Positions 1 to 5,216 of a DNA stretch of 5,216 nt are shown here, piece by piece. Each line of letters opens with the position of its first letter. Position 1 is the first letter of the stretch. The stretch is from Rickettsia typhi (GTDB lineage Bacteria > Pseudomonadota > Alphaproteobacteria > Rickettsiales > UBA1997). A program made the position numbers and the translations under genes. The stretch spans positions 1 through 5,216 of the forward strand of contig CAMDRL010000107.1 in NCBI GenBank assembly GCA_945906835.1, in the 5' to 3' direction. The notes under the pieces were generated by a model. It saw only the letters and a list, made by a program, of their open reading frames with translations. It searched no databases and was not told the DNA's origin.

Positions 1-1662
1 GTTGTCGTTAGAAGTTTTTCTAATTTTAAAATGAATATCTGCTTTAGCAGCAATTTGTGGTTGATGAGTAACAACTAAAACTTGTAGATTTTTTGATAGA
101 GTTTTTAGGCGATTACCAACCGCGTCAGCTGTGCTTCCACCAATTCCAGTATCAATTTCATCAAAAATTATTGTTGGTCTGGATTTGACATCCATTAACG
201 AAACTTTCAAAGCTAACATGAATCTGGAAAGTTCACCACCGGAAGCAATTTTTGAAATATCTTCAAAATTATTTTTGTTAATTGAAGAGAGGAAGCGGAT
301 TTTGTCATAGCCTGTTGGACTTAGATGTAAATTTGAAAGAGATTCTTCACTACGCTCAGAATGACAGTGTGTGGTGTTGGAAGAACAGTGTGCTGTATCA
401 GAAGGAGTGTGTTTAGTGTCATCCTGAGCGTAGCGAAGGATCTCATTTTGTTTAACCTCAACCAAAAATTTAGTTCCATCCATCTTCAAAAACTTCAATT
501 CCTCTTCAACTTTTTTTGCTAAAATTAAAGCTGATTTTTTTCTTCTTTCGCTAAGTTTATCGGCAATTATTTTGTAATCTTTTAAAAGTTTATTTCTTTG
601 CTCTTCAAGCTTATGAGTAAAGGCTTCTTCGTTTTTTATTAATTTTAATTTTTCTTCTGCATCGGCAATTATTTTGGGTAATTCTTCAGTGGTGGTGCTA
701 AATTTTCTGGCTAAACTTCTAATATAAAAAAGCCTTTCTTCAACTTCTTCCAAACTTTCTGTGAAGTTATTTAAATTTCTCTCAGAGCTTGTGATGTTTG
801 ATATTGCAGACTCAATTTCATTATTTTCTTGATCGATTTTTTCGCTTAATTTTTCAAAATCTTCTTTTTCTTCCGGTAAATAATTATTAATTAAATGTTG
901 ATTACGAATAATAAGTTTCTGCGATAAAATTAGATGAGAGTTGGCTTCAGTAAGATTAGATTTTAATTCAGATAAGAAATTTAGAATTTTTTCTTTAGCC
1001 TGAAATTGATCTTTTTTATTAGATAATTCATCTTCTTCACCAGCTTTAAGATTAGCTTTTTCTAACTCTTTAATAATGTAATCAAGATAATCCCCTTCTC
1101 TTTCCGCTTGTTCTTTTTTAGCTTTAATTTCAAAGATTTTTTTATCAGTTTCTTTTAAATCATCGTAAATTTTTCTAAGATCTTTTAGTAGATTTTGATT
1201 TTGGGTAAACTCATCTAAAATTTCGCTGTGAAAGCTTGAATTTAAAAGGCCTCTTTGATCATGTTGCCCATGAATTTCAACTAAAGTTTCACCAATTTGA
1301 TTAAGTAAATTTACACCAATTAAAATGTCATTAATATAAACTTTGCTGGCAGAATTTTCTTGAATTATTCTGCGAATATTTAACAAATCAGGATTTTCAG
1401 CATCTAAAAGATCATTTTCTTTTAAAATATTTTGACAGAATAAATTATTTTTAATGTCAAATTGTGCAGCAACAAAAGCTTTATTTTCATCATTACCAAT
1501 TAGGCGCAAGTTAGAGCGAAATCCAATTACCAGACCAAGAGCGTCAAGTAAAATTGATTTTCCAGAACCGGTTTCTCCGCTTAAAACGCAAAGCCCAGAT
1601 GAAAATTCAATTTCAGTTTTATCAATTAAAACAATGTTTTGGATTGAAAGAAATTTAAGCAC
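1..1662 (-). CDS. recN: DNA repair protein RecN (C-terminus beyond window edge)
   Basis: RecN is a cytoplasmic SMC-like ATPase that acts in double-strand break repair by recombination. The frame is open from a GTG start at 1662 to base 1, giving 554 residues. Visible motifs are Walker A GETGSGKS (29-36), the RecN-typical EIHGQHDQ (129-136), a long charged, probably coiled-coil middle (about 150-390), the ABC signature ASGGELSR (473-480), Walker B with IIFDEIDTGIGG (498-509; acidic D501/E502) and VTHQPQIA (531-538). GTG was chosen because MLKFLSIQNIVLID matches the usual RecN N-terminus and an in-frame TAA lies nine codons upstream; no Shine-Dalgarno is visible. A palindromic repeat adds residues of about 406-444, between a strand ending FLVEVK and the conserved LSPTGYDK, without breaking the frame. 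Only the short C-terminal tail is missing. The gene is divergent from the HIT gene. Family assignment is very secure; whether the enlarged protein is active is inferred from its intact motifs. Confidence 0.95.
   Translation of the reverse strand, partial: MLKFLSIQNIVLIDKTEIEFSSGLCVLSGETGSGKSILLDALGLVIGFRSNLRLIGNDENKAFVAAQFDIKNNLFCQNILKENDLLDAENPDLLNIRRIIQENSASKVYINDILIGVNLLNQIGETLVEIHGQHDQRGLLNSSFHSEILDEFTQNQNLLKDLRKIYDDLKETDKKIFEIKAKKEQAEREGDYLDYIIKELEKANLKAGEEDELSNKKDQFQAKEKILNFLSELKSNLTEANSHLILSQKLIIRNQHLINNYLPEEKEDFEKLSEKIDQENNEIESAISNITSSERNLNNFTESLEEVEERLFYIRSLARKFSTTTEELPKIIADAEEKLKLIKNEEAFTHKLEEQRNKLLKDYKIIADKLSERRKKSALILAKKVEEELKFLKMDGTKFLVEVKQNEILRYAQDDTKHTPSDTAHCSSNTTHCHSERSEESLSNLHLSPTGYDKIRFLSSINKNNFEDISKIASGGELSRFMLALKVSLMDVKSRPTIIFDEIDTGIGGSTADAVGNRLKTLSKNLQVLVVTHQPQIAAKADIHFKIRKTSNDN
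336..447. repeat. Palindromic repeat element inserted in frame in recN
   Basis: Two 32-base arms, 336-367 and 416-447, are inverted copies of each other matching at 27 of 32 positions by manual alignment. They enclose a 48-base loop. The arm cores are CTACGCTCAGAATGACA on the left and GTCATCCTGAGCGTAGCGAA on the right, more G+C-rich than the surrounding recN. Read in the recN frame, the arms give ILRYAQDD and SERSEES, peptides that I recall recurring as translated dispersed repeats in many bacterial genomes. The arm at 416-447 also resembles the intergenic sequence at 2402-2432, which shows that the element is dispersed. It behaves like Rickettsia palindromic elements, which insert in frame in surface loops, but I cannot assign it to a named RPE family. 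Confidence 0.85.
358..420. repeat. Three degenerate 21-bp tandem units in the element loop
   Basis: Units 358-378, 379-399 and 400-420 match each other at roughly 13-14 of 21 positions, with the shared core AGTGTG. Because 21 is a multiple of three, the recN frame reads each unit as a heptad: DTKHTPS, DTAHCSS and NTTHCHS, with pattern (D/N)TxHxxS. The units overlap the inner ends of the palindrome arms. There are too few copies, and no spacers, for a CRISPR reading. Confidence 0.6.
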
Positions 1663-1749
1663 TTGTAGAAAATTTGTTAAATATGTTTAATGTTTTGCAA
1701 AGTTTTTAATATTATTATTTTTCTTAATTAATCTTACTCGTCAATCAAC
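1663..1749. promoter_or_regulatory. Divergent promoter region between recN and the HIT gene
   Basis: These 87 very A+T-rich bases must hold the start signals for both diverging transcripts unless one begins inside a gene. For the plus strand, TTGTAG (1663-1668) and TTTAAT (1686-1691) are 17 bases apart and would place a start near 1698. For the minus strand, TTGACG (1744-1739) is a good -35, but the best -10-like AATAAT (1719-1714) is at a long 19-base spacing. In such A+T-rich DNA these matches may be chance. No alphaproteobacterial LexA box (GTTC-N7-GTTC) was seen. Confidence 0.35.
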
Positions 1750-2145
1750 ATGTTCAAACTTGATCAAAAATTGCAAGCGGATACATTTTTTGTGCATGAT
1801 TTTAAAATTTCACAATTACTTTTGATGAATAACGCCAATTATCCATGGTTTATTTTAGTTCCTCGCCAACATAATTTAGTTGAGTTAACCGATCTTGATT
1901 TTGCAAATCAAACAGAAGTTCTTCGTGAAATAAATGTGGTTTCTAAAATATTACAAAAAGAATTTAAACCAACCAAACTTAATATTGCTGCGCTTGGCAA
2001 TATGGTGCGTCAATGTCATATTCATATTATTGCGCGCTTTGAAAATGATTTATCTTTTCCAAATCCAGTTTGGGGAGGCACCATAAAATCTTATGAAGAA
2101 AAAAATGTTTTGGAATTAATTAAAAAAATCAAATCTTACTTATAA
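1750..2145 (+). CDS. HIT (histidine triad) family protein
   Basis: A 131-residue cytoplasmic HIT-fold protein. Family members hydrolyse or transfer nucleotidyl groups on substrates such as diadenosine polyphosphates or nucleoside phosphoramidates; the actual substrate here cannot be told. The N-terminal half has the HIT core strands around YPWFILVPRQ (31-40). The motif QCHIHIIARF (88-97) carries two of the three histidines, H90 and H92; by family analogy H92 is the nucleophile. The third histidine is replaced by I94 and followed by R96, an arrangement I recognise from the alphaproteobacterial HIT subfamily, so it is not a sign of decay. FPNPVWG (103-109) is also typical of that subfamily. The start is the first ATG after the intergenic gap, with no clear Shine-Dalgarno. 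Its stop TAA shares one base with the ATG of sdhE, so the two are probably co-transcribed and translationally coupled. Confidence 0.9.
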   Translation: MFKLDQKLQADTFFVHDFKISQLLLMNNANYPWFILVPRQHNLVELTDLDFANQTEVLREINVVSKILQKEFKPTKLNIAALGNMVRQCHIHIIARFENDLSFPNPVWGGTIKSYEEKNVLELIKKIKSYL

Positions 2146-2396
2146 TGAATAAAGAAATTCTGATAAAGCAAGTGCTTTACCGATCACAGCATCGAGGCTG
2201 TAAAGAAACTGACATTTTGCTTGGAAAATATATCGTAGAAAAAATTAATGAATTTGATGATGAAAAATTAGATCTTTATCAAACATTCATAAATGAAGAT
2301 GATTTTGCGATTTATGATTGGATTTTAAATAAAATGAATGTTCCTGAGGAATATGTTGGGTTGGTTGTTGAGATTAGAGAGTTTCACGATATTTAA
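2145..2396 (+). CDS. sdhE: FAD assembly factor SdhE (Sdh5/DUF339 family)
   Basis: A small 83-residue protein of the SdhE/Sdh5 family, which promotes covalent attachment of FAD to the flavoprotein subunit SdhA of succinate dehydrogenase in the cytoplasm. The family signature RGxxE is present as R17-G18-C19-K20-E21 within YRSQHRGCKETDILLGKY, followed by the acidic helical region EFDDEKLDLYQTFIN and the conserved DDFAIYDWI segment with W59. The length is normal for the family. The ATG overlaps the upstream HIT stop codon (TAATG), and no separate ribosome binding site is visible, so termination-reinitiation is likely. No sdh subunit gene is in the window, so the partner is inferred from the family. 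A palindromic repeat begins six bases after the stop codon. Confidence 0.93.
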   Translation: MNKEILIKQVLYRSQHRGCKETDILLGKYIVEKINEFDDEKLDLYQTFINEDDFAIYDWILNKMNVPEEYVGLVVEIREFHDI

Positions 2397-2401
2397 AGTC
2401 T

Positions 2402-2470
2402 GTCATCCTGAGCGAGGCAAAGTATTTCATTAGCTTGAAAAAAATCACTCCCTTTGCTCAAGGATGCTAT
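2402..2470. repeat. Intergenic copy of the palindromic repeat (convergent gap)
   Basis: Bases 2402-2432 match the right arm of the recN element (417-449 region) at about 25 of 31 positions, beginning GTCATCCTGAGCG. The right half (about 2446-2465) ends GCTCAAGGATG and pairs with it imperfectly: CATCCT with AGGATG, then GAGC with GCTC, with bulges. The element fills almost the entire 76-base gap between the sdhE stop and the SPOR stop. RNA from either strand could fold, so it may act as a shared transcript end or 3' stabiliser, but no T-tract of an intrinsic terminator follows on either strand. Confidence 0.7.
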
Positions 2471-2472
2471 TT

Positions 2473-3264
2473 CTACTCCACCATAATACAATCAGCCTTA
2501 CTCTTCTGTGTTTGTGAAACATAACTCTTACAAAATTCTTCGGCCTCTATTTGATTGGCAAAATTACCAATCTGCACACGATAAAATAATCCTCTTTTTC
2601 CTAAATCAACTTTTTCAGTAGATAGCTTCAATCCTGAAAAAAGTCTTGAATTAAGGCGATTGAGCTTTTTCCAATAATCATCAACTGCACTTTGAGAAGT
2701 TAATGCAGCAATCTGAACTTTTATTAAACCTCTGTTAGAGGATTTTTTAGTAACGGTGGTATTAGTATGAGTTTCTTTTGTTGGAACCAATCCTTTTGTT
2801 AGAAGGTCTTTTGAACCAGCATCTTCTTTCTTTTGATTGGTATAAACAACAATTCTTTGATCTTTTTGAGCTTTATGATCTACATTATCCATGACATCAA
2901 TTGAATCTACAACTACTGCCGGTTTTTCCTCTCTTTTTGGTGGAAGAGTTGGTTCAGGAGCTAAGTGAATTTTAGGAGTAAGAGATTCTTTCCTGCTACC
3001 AAAAATATCATCATAAATTGAATTGGTTTTTTCTTTCTCAGCATCAACATTTACAAGGGCTTCTTCGGTAACTTTAATTTCACCTTCTGGAGATTTTATA
3101 GTTTCAACATTATTATTTTGGTCATTATAAACAAAATTATAAGCGCTGATTGTAACATAAATGAAGCAGGCAATAGAAAATAGCGTAGCACCAATCAGAA
3201 AAAATCTTTTTAGTAATTCAGAAAATTTACTTTTTTCTTCTTTTAAATAGCCAAAATCTTCCAT
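2473..3264 (-). CDS. SPOR-domain single-pass inner membrane protein
   Basis: 263 residues. A short charged cytoplasmic N-terminus (1-20) precedes one hydrophobic segment (about 21-43, core FFLIGATLFSIACFIYV). A long low-complexity, Lys/Glu/Thr/Pro-rich periplasmic linker (about 50-175) follows, then a C-terminal SPOR domain (about 180-263) with the two repeated half-motifs LIKVQIAAL and FYRVQIGNF. SPOR domains bind glycan strands stripped of stem peptides, usually at the division septum, so a role in cell-wall remodelling or division (FtsN/DedD-like) is inferred. IKSPEGEIKV (56-65) and IYDDIFG (83-89) resemble a conserved stretch I recall from alphaproteobacterial SPOR proteins encoded next to argS. 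The ATG lies 12 bases after the argS stop, so it is very probably in the same operon. The linker makes close orthology hard to judge; the domain call is secure. Confidence 0.88.
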   Translation of the reverse strand: MEDFGYLKEEKSKFSELLKRFFLIGATLFSIACFIYVTISAYNFVYNDQNNNVETIKSPEGEIKVTEEALVNVDAEKEKTNSIYDDIFGSRKESLTPKIHLAPEPTLPPKREEKPAVVVDSIDVMDNVDHKAQKDQRIVVYTNQKKEDAGSKDLLTKGLVPTKETHTNTTVTKKSSNRGLIKVQIAALTSQSAVDDYWKKLNRLNSRLFSGLKLSTEKVDLGKRGLFYRVQIGNFANQIEAEEFCKSYVSQTQKSKADCIMVE

Positions 3265-3276
3265 AAATTTAAAAAA

Positions 3277-5166
3277 TTAACGCATTTCTTCAACTGCCTT
3301 GATATTAAATATTTCAAGACCTGAAGCGATAATAATTTTAAGGGCAATTATTAAATAAATTCTTGATTTAGTAAGATTCAAATTATCTTTAACTATAAAT
3401 TTTAAATCATGATTTTCACTGCCTTTATTCCACAGAGAATGGAAGTTAGCGGCAAGTTCTTGTAAATAGAAAGCAATTTTATGTGGTTCATAATTTATTG
3501 CGGCTAATTCAATTATTCTTGGAAATGAAGCAATTTTTTTAATCAATTCAATTTCTGCTTCATCAGTTAAATTTTCTAAAACTGATTCATCAATTTTTTG
3601 TGATTCAATTTCTGGTAAAATTCCTTCAGCCTTTAAATTTCTAAGTACAGAGCAGCATCTAGCATGGGCATATTGCACATAAAAAATTGGATTATCTTTA
3701 GATTGTTCAATTACTTTTGCCAAATCAAAATCAAATGGTGCGTCATTTTTGCGAGTTAACATTATAAAGCGCAAAGCGTCAGCACCAACTTCATCAATTA
3801 CTTCGCGAGCAGTAATAAAATTTCCTGATCTTTTTGACATTTTCAAAGGTTCGCCATTTTTGACGAATTTTACCATTTGGCAGAGAATGACTTTTAGCTT
3901 AGCTTGTCCCGATGTTAGAGCTTCAACTGCCGCAGCTAGTCTTTTTACATAGCCAGCGTGATCATATCCAAGAGGCATTATAAAAGTTCTAGCTCCGCGT
4001 TCAAATTTACTTACCACATAAGCCATATCTCCAGCAAAATAAGTAGGAACTTTCTTGGATTTTTGATTTTCTTCGTCAGTGCGTTGAGGATTTCTTTCAA
4101 CTTTTTCCACTACGCGATCTTGATCGTCTCCAAAAAGAGTTGAGCGAAAGAGGGTTTGTTCATAATCTTCATATCCCTCTGGTATTACTCCGACTCCTTT
4201 TTCAGTTTTTGGAGATTCTAAAAATCCTTCGTAAATTAAACTTTCTCCGTTTTTCTTTATGCTTCTTAGAGTTTGAATTGCTTCGCTAATCTTATTTTTG
4301 TCATGTAATTCCCTTCTTTCTGAGAAGTAGTTATCGTGTTTAATGCCAAGAGTAAGTAAGTCAGATTTAATCATTTCAATCATTGAATCAACGACAAAAT
4401 CACGAAAATCTTTATATTCTTTTGAGTCTTCTGTATATCCTGTTTTTAAAAATACATTTGCGAATTTTCCACATTCAAATACATTTTTAAGGTTATTTCC
4501 AAACATTTCTTTTGCTGCAATCCCCACCGGAATCAAAGACTCTCCTGGATAAAATCCCTCTGGAATTTCAACTTTTTCTCCTAAAGCTTCCAAATAGCGC
4601 AAATAAGCTGATTTAACTAAGGTAATAATTTGTGCGCCAGCATCATTGATGTAATATTCTTTCAAAACATCATAACCAACTTTTTGCAAAAGTGTTGCTA
4701 AAACATCGCCATAAATTGCGCCTCGAGTATGTCCAACATGGATTGGGCCAGTTGGATTTGGTGAGGCATATTCCAAGTTGATTTTTTCGCCTTTGCCTAA
4801 ATTTGGAAAATCAAAAGACTTTTTTTGCAAAAGTTCAGCTAAAATTTGGTGAAAAATTTGATTCTTTAAGAAAATATTTATGAATCCTGGACCAGCGATT
4901 TCTAACTTTAAAATATTTTCATTAGAAATTTTTGCGATAATTACTTCAGCTAATTTCCTAGGATTATTTAGCGATTCAATAGTCGAGAATTTTTTACTTA
5001 AAACCATCGCAATATTACAGGCCAAATCGCCATGAGTCTTTTCTTTTGCTGGTTCTACAGTAAAATTATCAAAATCTTTTTGAGAAATTTCTACATTATT
5101 TTCTACGGCAATTTTTTGCAAAACAGCAAAAAATTCTTCTTTAAAATGATTAAAAATATTGAGCAT
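3277..5166 (-). CDS. argS: Arginyl-tRNA synthetase (class I)
   Basis: ArgRS charges tRNA-Arg with arginine using ATP in the cytoplasm. Domains in order: N-terminal tRNA-recognition (Add-1) domain (about 1-105); Rossmann catalytic core with YASPNPTGPIHVGHTRGA (133-150), whose HVGH (143-146) is the HIGH motif; LFRSTLFGDDQDR (339-351); KMSKRSGNF (442-450) as the KMSKS loop; DALRFIMLTRKNDAPFDFD (463-481); then the helical anticodon-binding domain with VQYAHARCCSVLR (497-509), ending VEEMR. At 629 residues it is about 50 longer than E. coli ArgRS (577). Part of the excess lies in two unusual stretches, about 226-250 and 354-374. The ATG at 5166 starts a normal ArgRS N-terminus; there is no strong Shine-Dalgarno, and a hairpin lies 20 bases upstream. 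It is followed at 12 bases by the SPOR gene, the order typical of alphaproteobacteria. All catalytic motifs are intact, so it should be functional. Confidence 0.98.
   Translation of the reverse strand: MLNIFNHFKEEFFAVLQKIAVENNVEISQKDFDNFTVEPAKEKTHGDLACNIAMVLSKKFSTIESLNNPRKLAEVIIAKISNENILKLEIAGPGFINIFLKNQIFHQILAELLQKKSFDFPNLGKGEKINLEYASPNPTGPIHVGHTRGAIYGDVLATLLQKVGYDVLKEYYINDAGAQIITLVKSAYLRYLEALGEKVEIPEGFYPGESLIPVGIAAKEMFGNNLKNVFECGKFANVFLKTGYTEDSKEYKDFRDFVVDSMIEMIKSDLLTLGIKHDNYFSERRELHDKNKISEAIQTLRSIKKNGESLIYEGFLESPKTEKGVGVIPEGYEDYEQTLFRSTLFGDDQDRVVEKVERNPQRTDEENQKSKKVPTYFAGDMAYVVSKFERGARTFIMPLGYDHAGYVKRLAAAVEALTSGQAKLKVILCQMVKFVKNGEPLKMSKRSGNFITAREVIDEVGADALRFIMLTRKNDAPFDFDLAKVIEQSKDNPIFYVQYAHARCCSVLRNLKAEGILPEIESQKIDESVLENLTDEAEIELIKKIASFPRIIELAAINYEPHKIAFYLQELAANFHSLWNKGSENHDLKFIVKDNLNLTKSRIYLIIALKIIIASGLEIFNIKAVEEMR
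4446..4490. repeat. Imperfect inverted repeat within argS insert
   Basis: Arms 4446-4460 (TTAAAAATACATTTG) and 4476-4490 (CAAATACATTTTTAA) are inverted copies matching at 13 of 15 positions, with a 15-base loop. They encode the near-symmetrical peptide LKNVFECGKFANVFLK in ArgRS, in a stretch where other ArgRS proteins appear shorter. The arms are A+T-rich, so chance is a real possibility. Confidence 0.4.
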
Positions 5167-5186
5167 TTGAGCTTTAAATTGTTTAG

Positions 5187-5205
5187 CCCTCTTTGAAAAA
5201 GAGGG
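5187..5205. repeat. Perfect 8-bp hairpin upstream of argS
   Basis: CCCTCTTT (5187-5194) and AAAGAGGG (5198-5205) form a perfect inverted repeat around a GAA loop. It lies 21 bases before the argS ATG and is followed towards the window edge by TGGATCGAAGC, a more G+C-rich stretch that looks like the start of a longer dispersed repeat cut by the edge. On the argS strand the hairpin is followed by CTAAACAATTT rather than a T-run, so a classical intrinsic terminator is not supported. A role in the argS leader, or as the end of an upstream repeat, remains possible. Confidence 0.55.
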
Positions 5206-5216
5206 TGGATCGAAGC

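Noticed and set aside
358..420. Possible short CRISPR array
   Set aside because: The 21-bp units are contiguous, degenerate and without spacers, and no cas gene is present.
336..447. recN as a pseudogene broken by the repeat
   Set aside because: Codon-by-codon reading from 1662 to 1 finds no stop or frame change, and all ATPase motifs are intact on both sides.
1454..1690. Plus-strand open frame of 78 codons opposite the recN start
   Set aside because: It is the antisense shadow of the recN N-terminus (Walker A region) and has no recognisable protein features.
1663..1749. LexA/SOS operator upstream of recN
   Set aside because: recN is SOS-controlled in some bacteria, but no GTTC-N7-GTTC or E. 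coli-type CTGT-N8-ACAG site is present.
2017..2046. Loss of the third histidine of the HIT triad as a sign of inactivation
   Set aside because: H90 and H92 remain, and the HxHxxxR form is normal for this alphaproteobacterial subfamily as I know it.
2397..2472. Classical intrinsic terminator between sdhE and the SPOR gene
   Set aside because: The stem is bulged and no T-run follows on either strand; it is better described as a repeat element.
3749..4552. Three plus-strand open frames (3749-3952, 3958-4143, 4343-4552)
   Set aside because: All lie antisense to strongly conserved argS coding sequence and look like composition-driven shadows.

Overview
This window comes from a strongly A+T-rich bacterial chromosome. 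It most likely belongs to an alphaproteobacterium with Rickettsiales-like character. The evidence is the argS gene followed directly by a SPOR-domain gene (a typical alphaproteobacterial order), alphaproteobacterial wording in ArgRS and RecN, an SdhE/Sdh5-family gene, and a palindromic repeat sitting in frame inside a protein gene, as Rickettsia palindromic elements do. The lineage is an inference; no rRNA gene is present to settle it.

Layout: 1-1662 (minus) is recN, a DNA-repair SMC-like ATPase whose last few dozen codons lie beyond the left edge. The 87 bases at 1663-1749 separate it from a divergent pair on the plus strand: a HIT-family protein (1750-2145) and sdhE (2145-2396), which overlap by one base. 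A 76-base gap (2397-2472), nearly filled by a palindromic repeat, separates sdhE from the convergent minus-strand pair argS (3277-5166) and a SPOR-domain membrane protein (2473-3264), which lie 12 bases apart and are read argS first. The right end (5167-5216) is the short argS leader with a perfect 8-bp hairpin. Every gap is shorter than 100 bases and no RNA gene was recognised.

The genes are housekeeping: recombination repair (RecN), nucleotide metabolism or signalling (HIT), flavinylation of succinate dehydrogenase (SdhE), arginyl-tRNA charging (ArgRS) and peptidoglycan or septum binding (SPOR).

The most notable feature is a dispersed palindromic element. One copy (336-447) lies inside recN, keeps the frame open, and adds about 39 residues just before the C-terminal ATPase half. 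Its loop is three degenerate 21-bp tandem units that encode a heptad pattern. A second, diverged copy lies between the sdhE and SPOR stop codons. ArgRS has two unusual inserts that may be lineage-specific or decayed remnants of similar events. No defence system, transposase, CRISPR array or other undescribed multi-gene system is visible.
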